Source: Pseudomonadota bacterium (lineage in GTDB: Bacteria; Pseudomonadota; Gammaproteobacteria; Burkholderiales; Burkholderiaceae_B). From it: a stretch of DNA of 37,270 bases. The position numbers and the translations under genes were made by a program. The stretch is taken from positions 1 through 37,270 of the forward strand of contig JAFACG010000033.1 in the NCBI GenBank assembly GCA_023425645.1, in the 5' to 3' direction. Positions within the stretch are counted from its first letter, which is position 1. The number at the start of each line of letters is the position of its first letter. Of this stretch, positions 15,758-23,100 are shown piece by piece. Under the pieces are notes generated by a model. The model was not told the origin of the DNA. It ran no database searches and saw only the letters and a program-made list of their open reading frames with translations.

Positions 15758-16155
15758 GCCTGTCTGCGGTTGGAGCCGGCCGGCCCGCCCTGGACAAAGG
15801 CTTTTCCCTGGTGGAGGTCCTGGTCGCATTGGTGATCGTCAGCGTGGCGCTGGCGGCATTCGCCAGAACAGGGCTGCATTCCACGGACAATGTCGAGCAC
15901 CTGGAGCAGAAGAGCCTGGCCATGTTGTCGGCGCGGAATGCGCTGGCGCAGTGGCAGGCGGGCGTCCGGCCCTTGAAGCCGGGAGCGGACAGCCAGCCTT
16001 GTCCGCAGGCGGGCTGGCGGTTCGTATGCCACAGCCAGTTGAGGCCGGCAGCGCCTGGGCTGTTGTTCCTGACCATTCATGTCGATGCGCAGCAGCCCGA
16101 ACGGCGCCGTCTGGTCACGCTTCAGATGCAGCTCGCCAGGGAGGCATCGCCATGA
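15754..16155 (+). CDS. gspI: Type II secretion minor pseudopilin GspI
   Basis: A 133-residue prepilin starting at a GTG that overlaps the gspH stop (GTGA). The leader ends with LDKG before FSLVEVLVALVIVSVALAAF, with Glu at +5. The short length and the NVEHLEQKSLAMLSARNALA stretch fit GspI, which seeds the pseudopilus tip with GspJ and GspK. Four bases overlap the gspJ start (ATGA). A longer in-frame start at 15676 lies inside gspH and is rejected. Confidence 0.82.
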   Translation: MSLSAVGAGRPALDKGFSLVEVLVALVIVSVALAAFARTGLHSTDNVEHLEQKSLAMLSARNALAQWQAGVRPLKPGADSQPCPQAGWRFVCHSQLRPAAPGLLFLTIHVDAQQPERRRLVTLQMQLAREASP

Positions 16156-16820
16156 ACCTTGCCGCAGGGCAGCGGGGCTTGACCCTGATCGAAGTGCTGG
16201 TGGCCCTGGTCGTCATGGCCGTTCTCAGCCTGATGACCTGGGGCTCGCTGGACAGCCTGCAGCGTACGCAGGGCGATCTGGAGGCGCGCAGCATGCGCAT
16301 CCAGGCCGTGCTGGCCGTGCTGGAGCAGTTCGAGCGGGATGTGCAATGGCGGGCCGGAACCGAGTTTTCCGAACAGGGCTGGCTGTTTCCCCCGGTCGCC
16401 ACCGAGGCCGGCGGAGCGGCGCAGACGCCAGCGCCCTTGTTCCTGCCTCCCAGCGTCCTCTTGCAGCGCAGAGGGGCGGACGGGTGGGTGCTGGAGATGG
16501 TGCGCGCAGTGGACGGCCGGCCAGGCTATTGGCAGCGCGTGCAGTGGTGGCAGGGCAGCGACGGCCTGTACCGGATCGCCGGCGCTGCCGGCAAACGCTA
16601 TCCCTTGCCCGAGCCCAGGCTTCAGGACGCGGGGCGCGTGCTTGCGGACAGCCTGCGCTGGCGTCTGCGCGCCTGGGAGCCCGGCGCGGGCTGGCAGACG
16701 CTGCCGGTCAAGGGCGGGACCATGCAGCGTCAGCCGGCCGCCGCGCTGGAACTGGAAGTGGAGCTGAGCGCGCGCGGCCAGGAACGGCAGAAGGTAAGCA
16801 GCGTCGTCAGTTTGCGCTAG
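16152..16820 (+). CDS. gspJ: Type II secretion minor pseudopilin GspJ
   Basis: A 222-residue prepilin. The leader MNLAAGQRG precedes LTLIEVLVALVVMAVLSLMT, with Glu at +5. FERDVQWRAG and a long beta-rich C-terminal part fit GspJ. The ATG overlaps the gspI stop (ATGA). In complete systems gspK, L and M follow, but here the next gene is an inverted Rpn nuclease, so the operon is cut or the remaining genes are elsewhere. Confidence 0.83.
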   Translation: MNLAAGQRGLTLIEVLVALVVMAVLSLMTWGSLDSLQRTQGDLEARSMRIQAVLAVLEQFERDVQWRAGTEFSEQGWLFPPVATEAGGAAQTPAPLFLPPSVLLQRRGADGWVLEMVRAVDGRPGYWQRVQWWQGSDGLYRIAGAAGKRYPLPEPRLQDAGRVLADSLRWRLRAWEPGAGWQTLPVKGGTMQRQPAAALELEVELSARGQERQKVSSVVSLR

Positions 16821-16838
16821 AGGCCGGGCTTGGACTTG

Positions 16839-17126
16839 TCAAGTCGCCTTATGCGGGGCAGGCGACGGTAGGAATACTTCGTCCACGGTAGGCGCGTCCA
16901 GCAATAGCAGACTCCAAGTGGTCAATTGGCGTGAAGTGGCTTTGGCGATCTGCTGCTTGTACCGGTTGGGCAGCCTGCCGAACTTGCGCCGTAGCTGGCG
17001 GATCAAGGTGCTTTGCTGGGTTTGCAGGCCGCGTTGCAGCCCTTGGGATAAGCCCTGGGCCAGGCCTTTTTGAATGCCTTGGGCTTCCCATTGGTGCAGC
17101 CAGGAGTCGGAGTTGTCTTCAAGCAT
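16839..17126 (-). CDS. Possible internal C-terminal product of the Rpn gene (RpnS-like)
   Basis: An in-frame ATG (Met238 of the full protein) is preceded by AAGGA with 10-nt spacing. Translation from it would give a 95-residue protein holding only the QGL-repeat and helical C-terminal part. In E. coli rpn genes a similar intragenic start makes a short RpnS protein that inhibits the full-length toxin. Here it is a prediction from the ribosome site, length and position. It overlaps the full gene in the same frame. Confidence 0.45.
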   Translation of the reverse strand: MLEDNSDSWLHQWEAQGIQKGLAQGLSQGLQRGLQTQQSTLIRQLRRKFGRLPNRYKQQIAKATSRQLTTWSLLLLDAPTVDEVFLPSPAPHKAT

Positions 17127-17837
17127 GGCGCGTATGTCCTTCAAGTGCAGGTGTTGAGGAAGCTCCAGATTAGGCAGGCAGCGCGGCAGGATGGCCTGGT
17201 TGATCCAGGCGGCCAGGTCGCGCAGCAGGTTCGGGTCGGGGCAGGCGTCCAGGACAGTCTGCATCAGCTCGCTCAAGTGCGCTAGCCCTTGGTTGTGCTG
17301 AATCCGGCAGATCAGGCCGAATAGGCTGCTTGCTTGCAATGAATGGCTAAGAGATTGTTTTTTAAGGTCAATAAGCCAATAAGCTTGCTGAGGAATGTGG
17401 TCGATGGGCCACGGTGGCGCGAGCGCTGGGAAGAGGTCTTGGCTGCGGGTGGAGGCGGTCCAGGCCTGTTTGCCGCTGTATAGCACCAGCATGACGGGTA
17501 TAGGCAGCGGTGTCCTGGGCCTATGCTGTTGGGCAAAAGACTCCAATTGCAGATGCTTGTAGGTGCCGACGCGTAATGCCATGAGGTAATCGGGTTGGGA
17601 CTGGTGTTCGATGCCGATCAGCAAAATGGGATCATCGTTGTCACGGGGCGGGACGCTCCAGGCCAGATCCCCCTGGCGGACTTGCATGGCCGGGCCTACA
17701 TAGGCCGGGGACAGAGGAAGCGCTCCGTCCAGGTCCAAGCGTTCACACACATCGGGCGAAAATACGGTACATAACAGATCCAGCAGTAGATTGCGGTGAT
17801 TGAACAGTCGCCGATAGCTGGCATCGAGCAGAGTCAT
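16839..17837 (-). CDS. Rpn-family recombination-promoting nuclease (YhgA-like)
   Basis: A 332-residue protein of the Rpn/YhgA-like transposase_31 family. The PD-(D/E)XK nuclease core shows D57 (QGDLAWSV) and E77-H-Q79 (LIGIEHQSQPD). LVLYSGKQAW and the WPIDHIPQQAYWLIDLKK stretch are family hallmarks. Residues 254-272 contain short QGL repeats ([20 protein letters not shown]), followed by a helical C-terminus. E. coli Rpn proteins cut DNA, raise RecA-independent recombination and act in phage defence. An internal ATG (17126) could make a separate C-terminal protein. A damaged relative lies 0.7 kb away and a third member at the right edge of the window. Confidence 0.85.
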   Translation of the reverse strand: MTLLDASYRRLFNHRNLLLDLLCTVFSPDVCERLDLDGALPLSPAYVGPAMQVRQGDLAWSVPPRDNDDPILLIGIEHQSQPDYLMALRVGTYKHLQLESFAQQHRPRTPLPIPVMLVLYSGKQAWTASTRSQDLFPALAPPWPIDHIPQQAYWLIDLKKQSLSHSLQASSLFGLICRIQHNQGLAHLSELMQTVLDACPDPNLLRDLAAWINQAILPRCLPNLELPQHLHLKDIRAMLEDNSDSWLHQWEAQGIQKGLAQGLSQGLQRGLQTQQSTLIRQLRRKFGRLPNRYKQQIAKATSRQLTTWSLLLLDAPTVDEVFLPSPAPHKAT

Positions 17838-17951
17838 GGCGGTGAACGTGCAGATAGTGGATACCGCCTCAGCATGACGTATTGTTTCTGATCCGGCTTA
17901 TGCCGGACAGGGTATTTGTCCATCGCAAAACTACGGATAGCCATGTATAAA

Positions 17952-18058
17952 AAAACCGCCAATTTGAACTGACCCTCAAAAGTTGGACGGTCAGAGCCTA
18001 AAGCCCGAAGGCCTGTGAACTGCTGTCAAAAATCGGAGTAGTTCAAATTGGCGGTTTT
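17952..18058. repeat. 107-bp hairpin with IS3-like ends inside a terminator
   Basis: The outer 19 bp (17952-17970, AAAACCGCCAATTTGAACT) are the exact reverse complement of 18040-18058. Inside the left arm, TGAACTGACCCTCAAAAGTT resembles terminal repeats of IS3-family (IS150-like) elements, and a nested CTGACC/GGTCAG pair lies at 17969-17994. There is no room for a transposase, so it is MITE-like or a solo remnant. On the minus strand the hairpin ends in GGCGG plus seven T, so it can terminate the yjdM transcript. Confidence 0.6.
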
Positions 18059-18099
18059 CCTGAGGCCCTTGAGGCTGAAGCGTGGCTCCGGCAGTAGAG

Positions 18100-18444
18100 T
18101 CAGACCTTCTTGACGAATTCGGTTTTCAGGCTCATGGCGCCGAAACCGTCGATCTTGCAATCGATGTCATGGTCGCTGTCGACCAGGCGGATGTTCTTCA
18201 CCTTGGTGCCCATCTTGACCACGCCGCCCGAGCCTTTCAGTTTCAAGTCCTTGATGACCGTGACGGTGTCGCCATCCTGCAGCACATTGCCGGCCGCATC
18301 CCGATACACGCGGCCTTGGGGTTCGGACGCCTGCGACTCCTGTGCGGACCATTCATGCCCGCATTCCGGGCACACATACAGAATTCCGTCTTCGTAAGTG
18401 AAAGCGGATTGGCATTGCGGGCAGGCGGGTAAAGCAGTAGTCAT
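18100..18444 (-). CDS. yjdM: YjdM/PhnA-type zinc-ribbon protein
   Basis: A 114-residue protein. The N-terminal zinc ribbon has CPQC (C8, C11) and CPEC (C25, C28) before GHEW. The C-terminal PhnA/YjdM domain runs from [20 protein letters not shown] through [20 protein letters not shown]. The length and both parts match the family throughout. E. coli yjdM was once named phnA but is not needed for phosphonate breakdown; its function is unsettled. The ATG at 18444 is chosen because the domain starts there; the longer frame to 18858 merely runs into the neighbouring Rpn pseudogene. The 107-bp hairpin lies just downstream. Confidence 0.9.
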   Translation of the reverse strand: MTTALPACPQCQSAFTYEDGILYVCPECGHEWSAQESQASEPQGRVYRDAAGNVLQDGDTVTVIKDLKLKGSGGVVKMGTKVKNIRLVDSDHDIDCKIDGFGAMSLKTEFVKKV

Positions 18445-18560
18445 GAGTTTTCGGCAAGAAGAGTAAAAAGGCCGGCCAGTATAGCCCTTATTGATAAAAG
18501 GGTTATTTGGATGAGGCTGGCCATCAGGCTCATTTCCTGTGACGCATGCCCCGAACGAAT

Positions 18561-19282
18561 TCAATGCCGGGGGGCGCCCCTTCCTTTGGGCGAAGGCGAT
18601 TGAAAGACCTCGTCCAGCGTAGCGGCATCCAGCAGCTTCAGGCTCCAAGCCGTCAATTGGCGAGTGTTGGCCTGGACGATCTGTTGCTTGCGCATGTTGG
18701 GCAGCCTGCCGAACTTGCGCCGTAGCTGGCGGATCAGGGTGTTTTGCTAGGCTTGCAGGCCGCGTTGCAGCCCTTGGGACAGCCCTTGGGATAGTCCTTG
18801 GGAAAGCCCTTGGGATAAGCCCTGGGCCAGGCCTTTTTGAATGCCTTGGGCTTCCCATTGGTGCAGCCAGGAGTCGGAGTTGTCTTCAAGCATGGCGCGT
18901 ATGTCCTTCAAGTGCAGGTGGCGGGGAAAATCCAGATTGGGCAGGCAGCGCGGCAGGATGGCCTGGTTGATCCAGGCGGCCAGGTCGCGCAGCAGGTTCG
19001 GGTCGGGGCGGGCGTCCAGGACAGTCTGCATCAGCTCGCTCAAGTGCGCCAGCCCTTGGTTGTGCTGAATCCGGCAGATCAGGCCGAACAGGCTGTTTGC
19101 TTGCAAGGAATGGTTAAGGGATTGTTTTTTAAGGTCAATAAGCCAATAAGCTTGCTGCGGAATGTGGTCAATAGGCCACGGCGCAGCATAATTTGAAAAC
19201 AGGTCGCGGCTTTGCAGAGGGGCGCTCCAGACTTGCTTGCCGCTGTACAGCACCAAGGTCAAGGGCAGGGGCAAGGGATCTG
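18561..19282 (-). pseudogene. Truncated, nonsense-mutated Rpn-family nuclease
   Basis: This copy closely matches the intact Rpn gene at 16839-17837 from LVLYSGKQ onwards. The first 110 or so residues, including the catalytic D and ExQ, are missing: homology stops near 19282, next to the antitoxin gene. A TAG at 18747-18749 replaces the Gln codon after GLQRGLQ. Beyond it the frame continues open to a TGA at 18561-18563 ([14 protein letters not shown], then [11 protein letters not shown]). Four 12-bp repeat units coding LSQG are present at 18769-18816, against one in the intact gene. The internal ATG equivalent (18893) is retained and would give 48 residues. Confidence 0.85.
18769..18816 (-). 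repeat. Four 12-bp tandem repeats coding Leu-Ser-Gln-Gly
   Basis: Units at 18769, 18781, 18793 and 18805 read AGCCCTTGGGAC/T or, in the third, AGTCCTTGGGAA. The intact Rpn copy has only one such unit (17039-17050). The number has therefore changed by whole units, which keeps frame. Confidence 0.85.
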
Positions 19283-19295
19283 TAGCGCTGGCCCG

Positions 19296-19586
19296 CTATC
19301 CATGCAAAGCGCGCAGCGCAAGCTCCGGCGCATTTGCGACCACTTTAAGCAAAGCCGCCGCAGGGCCTGTGGGAGTGCGGCGCCGCTGTTCCCAATTTTG
19401 CAGCGTCCGAACGCTCACCTGAAGGGCTGCGGCAAATTCAGCCTGGGACAGATTTGTTTGTTCCCGTACGCGCTTCACATCCAAAGAGTCCAGGGCAAAT
19501 ACTCGAGCAGGGGCCTGTTCGCCTTTGCGAATGGCTTTCGCTTCTTTGAGGCTGGCTTTCAACTCGGCAAATAACTGATCATTCAT
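19296..19586 (-). CDS. higA: HigA/NadS-type antitoxin with XRE HTH
   Basis: A 96-residue protein. An N-terminal part ends in RVFALDSLDVKRVREQTNLS, followed by the HTH SQAEFAAALQVSVRTLQNWE and RRRTPTGPAAALLKVV. These are the signature of NadS/HigA-type antitoxins placed after a RelE-like toxin. It should bind and neutralise the toxin and repress the operon at the palindrome in the promoter. Its start is 1 nt beyond the toxin stop. Its end abuts the truncated Rpn gene, so the toxin-antitoxin operon may have been inserted there. Confidence 0.87.
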   Translation of the reverse strand: MNDQLFAELKASLKEAKAIRKGEQAPARVFALDSLDVKRVREQTNLSQAEFAAALQVSVRTLQNWEQRRRTPTGPAAALLKVVANAPELALRALHG

Positions 19587-19587
19587 T

Positions 19588-19899
19588 TCACAATTCCTTG
19601 ATAAGCGCCCGCAGTTGAGTCAGTTGACCGGCGGTCAGATTTTCTTGTTCGTTCTTGGGATAGGCCAGCAGCATCAGAGTCTGATCATCGCTGCTCACCC
19701 AGTAATAGATCACTCGCAATCCTCCGCTTTTACCTGTGCCGGCCCGGGGGAATCGCACTTTCCGTATCCCTCCGCCACCAGGAATTACATCACCTTTAGC
19801 AGGATTTTCGAGCAAAGCGTGTTGAAGGCGCCGGTATTCATCATCAGACAGTAGAGCCGTGATCTGACGAATAAAGATTGAGGTTTCGAGAGAAACCAT
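19588..19899 (-). CDS. higB: RelE/HigB-type toxin
   Basis: A 103-residue protein of the RelE superfamily, HigB2/YgjN-like branch. Characteristic parts are IFIRQITALLSDDEYRRLQ, NPAKGDVIPGGGGIRKVRF, GLRVIYYWVS and LMLLAYPKNEQENLT. Such toxins cleave mRNA on the ribosome. The ATG at 19899 is chosen because the domain begins there, AAGG lies 6 nt upstream, and the promoter and operator sit immediately before it; the longer frame to 19983 would run through the promoter. It is the first gene of the operon (toxin before antitoxin), as usual for higBA. Confidence 0.87.
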   Translation of the reverse strand: MVSLETSIFIRQITALLSDDEYRRLQHALLENPAKGDVIPGGGGIRKVRFPRAGTGKSGGLRVIYYWVSSDDQTLMLLAYPKNEQENLTAGQLTQLRALIKEL

Positions 19900-19906
19900 G
19901 TTTACC

Positions 19907-19935
19907 TTTATACGCCATTGGCGTATGAATTGCAA
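19907..19935 (-). promoter_or_regulatory. higBA promoter with embedded palindromic operator
   Basis: On the minus strand TTGCAA (19930-19935) and TATAAA (19907-19912) are separated by 17 bp, a good sigma-70 layout. A perfect 17-bp palindrome, ATACGCCATTGGCGTAT (19910-19926), fills the spacer and touches the -10 box, so antitoxin binding would block polymerase. Confidence 0.8.
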
Positions 19936-20053
19936 TATGAAAGCCAGTACAGGCGGGCCTCCGGGAATAGACCACAACAGCATGACTTAGTGTGGGGCCT
20001 GGTTCCATGTTGCAGTCAGGGATTGATCCTGCGTAGAACTACCTGATAGCCAT

Positions 20054-20084
20054 AAAAAAAACAGCCCGTCTGGCGGCGGGCTGT
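20054..20084 (-). terminator. Rho-independent terminator of the giant adhesin gene
   Basis: On the minus strand ACAGCCCG and CGGGCTGT form a stem (20061-20084) followed by eight T. It lies 46 bp after the adhesin stop codon. Confidence 0.92.
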
Positions 20085-20129
20085 GGAGGGTCTGGGACAC
20101 GGGTTCGGCGCCCGTGGAGTTGCTTGGGA

Positions 20130-23100
20130 TTATGAGTCTCCGAAGCCCAGGATCTGCACCGTCACGATGGACGGCTGGTTCTGCTGGCGCGCGGCCTGGT
20201 TGCGCTGGACCACGTCCTGCGCGGCGGCCGTGGCGCTGGAGGCGGCGGCGCTGGCGCTGGTCAGGGCGCCGGTGTTCACCGCGGCCACCACGGGGATGCC
20301 CTTGGATTCGCCTTGCGTCTTGATGTTCTCCGAGTTGATGACCTGCAGCGCGGCCACGTTGACGTTGCCCGACACCCGGATGCCGGCTTCGCCCGCGTCG
20401 ATCACGCCTTCGGGGGCGATCAGGTCCACGTCGCCGGCAGGAACTTCAGGGATGGGCGCCAGGGTGGCGATGCCGGCTCCGGTGCTGGGCACGTCCGGAG
20501 AAATCCGCACATTGCCCACGCTGTCGTAGACGCGCAGCGGCGGGGTGTAGACCACCGTGGTCTTGGAGCCGCGCCCAGCGTTGATGTCGCCGCGGTTGGC
20601 CCAGGCCAGGATGTCCCCGCCGAAGGAGGTCATGACCCGGCTCTGGCCCAGCAGGATGCTGTCACGCGAATAAAGCTGGATGTTGCCCCGGCCGCGGGTG
20701 ATGATCCCGGCCGTGGACGGCGGCTGCGGGCCTTCCACGCCGAAGGTCAGCCCGCCGCCGGGCGCCAGCATCTGGATGTCGCCGCCCTGGTTGGTGTGCA
20801 CGCCCGCGCCGCCGAACAGCAGCACGTCGCCGTCGTACACGATGGGCTGCTGGTTCATGTCCAGTTCGGGGAAAAGGGCCTGGATGACGCGCCGGCCGCG
20901 CAGGTAACTGCCTGAACGCGGACCGCCTTCGTCGTTGTACTCGCGCCCGCCCTCGCGCAGTTCCGCAAAGTAAATGTCGCGGGCGAAGATGCGCTGCTGG
21001 GCGGCGGGCAGGGTCTGGAAGTAGGCCAGGGCGGACGGCGCGGCATCGTCGCCGCTGAAAGTCACGCCGTAGCGTTCCCGCAGCCAATCCATCAGTTCCC
21101 CTTCATAGCTGTGCACCACGCGGCCGGGCTGGCCGGCCAGAGACTGGGACGCATCCGCGCGCAAGGCGGGGTTCAGGTACTGCTGCAGCAGGCCCGCATA
21201 GGTGCTGTTGTTCATGCCCGCCTGCAACACGATGCCGGCGCCCGGACGGGTATCGCCTGCCACCACCGGCCCCAGGCTGACGATGCCGGCCTTGTCTTCC
21301 TGGATGATGTTGCGCCCGGCGGTGATTTCCACCGTGCCCGGCCCGGCCACGCTCAGGTTCAGGTAGCGGATATCGCGCCCGGCGATAATGGTGGAGACGT
21401 CGTTGGGGTGGGTGTGCAGGATGAAGCTGCCGGTAGGTGAAGAGCCATATATGACAGGGAGCTCCCTGGATGCTTCGTCCTTTCTTTGTCCAGTCCAGAT
21501 AATGTCCTGCCCTGCTCGGATTTGAGCGGCGCCGCTGCTCCAATACCAGGCTGCAGTGCCCATGTAGTCTCCGCCGGTGTGCTCGATTTGAGCGCCCAGC
21601 CAAAGACCGACAATGTCCCCATCGCGGCTATAGACCCGGGTAGAGGTCGAAGGATGGGGACGGTAATTGACCTCGTTCCGTATGGTGTTGAGTGACCACG
21701 CATGCAGCGCATCGCCGGTAAAGAAAGAGGTTTCCTCTGGCGTATTACGCCCAATGGGATTTCCAGCACCGTGGACACGATAGCTGGGGCGCAGGAAGGT
21801 CGAAACGCTGTGGCTGTCCGCGCCCGAGGAGGCGATGATCTGTCCGCCGCCGAAATAGGAGCCGCCGGCCAATATGGTCAATTGGCGTGGGCCTAAGGGA
21901 GCTAGCAGCAAGGGAGCCTCCAGAGGCGAGGCGGACCGGGTCATGGACGTGCCCTGGTAAATATTGCCTTCCGTCGCGATCAGAGAAACCGAGCCTGGCA
22001 AGGTAAAGGCGCCATCGCTTGGCCGATGGGGGTTCAGCGCATGGCTTTCGCCGGGGTTCAGTTCTTCTGAAATGCGCGTGTCGCCGGTCAAATGGGAACC
22101 GGCTGACCAGGCGCGCGCAGCGGTATGATCCGTCCACAAGCTGAACCAGGTCTGCCCCTGGCCGCGAGAGTCAGCCCTAGAGTAAGGCGTCGATGGCCTG
22201 GTAGCGTCCGCAACGGCGGACAAGACCAGATTGCGCTGGCTTTGAAGATCCGCCGTGGCGTCTCCCAAAGTCAGTACAAGACCGCCTACCGATTGGGTTT
22301 TGGAGGATTGATAGGGATTGTGAGGCCGGCTGTCCCGGCTATCTCTTTGGTTGCTTTCATAATATTGCTTCATCACTCCAATCTGCCCGGCGGAAAGTTG
22401 GATCTGGCCGCGTAAATTTACGATGCCGCCGAGCAAGGCATGGGCATTGAAGGGCAGCGAGGGTCGTTTCTGCAGGGCGTCGAGTTCGGGGTTCCATCCG
22501 CCGGACAGGCGCAAGCGCAAATCGCCTCCTCCTTGAATCAGGACGCGGCCATCTGGCAGGACGCGGCCATTGCTGGCGATGGCAATGGTCAAGCCCTCGC
22601 TGCGAGGCTCACTTTGCGCACGTATGCTTGTTATGCCCGTTCGGCCGCCGACCTGAACAAGCGCATTGCCTCCGCCCAGCGTGCCCAAGCCGCTGAACCC
22701 CACTTGGCGCGGCCATCGCTTGAGAGTTGCCGGCACATCGTGATTGACGACATAGTCGCCAAAATGAAGGGCCCATGCGGTCGGGATGCGGGAGGAATCG
22801 GCGCCGTCGTTGCCTTGCGTCCACAACCAATTATGGACATCCGTGCTATTGATGGACGTGCCCGAGGCAGGAGCAGTGGCCGCCCAGGCATCGCCGGCAA
22901 GATCGCCTTGGATTCGCAGCGATAGATTGCCGCCAAAGTCCGGGTACCAATTCTGACTGATCCTGTTGTTTCCGCTGACCAGATTTTCATAGTCGCCGGC
23001 TGTGTTGCCCAGCACCTTGCCGCCCTCGGTAATGGCGCGATCGGCGTCATAGTGCTTGTCCATTCCGTTTCCGAGCAGAACCGGCGTACCTGCCGTGTAG

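Noticed and set aside
15426..16820. A 464-codon frame that would fuse upstream sequence to GspJ
   Set aside because: The first half is out of frame with gspH and gspI and has no similarity. GspJ starts at the ATG at 16152, overlapping the gspI stop.
18100..18858. A 252-codon frame joining an Rpn tail and YjdM
   Set aside because: The first 138 residues are an off-frame reading of the Rpn pseudogene and the gap. YjdM starts at 18444.
20130..21000. Toxin tip of a contact-dependent inhibition (CdiA) protein
   Set aside because: The C-terminus is the DUF3739 domain with no VENN-like motif, no variable toxin domain and no small immunity gene downstream.
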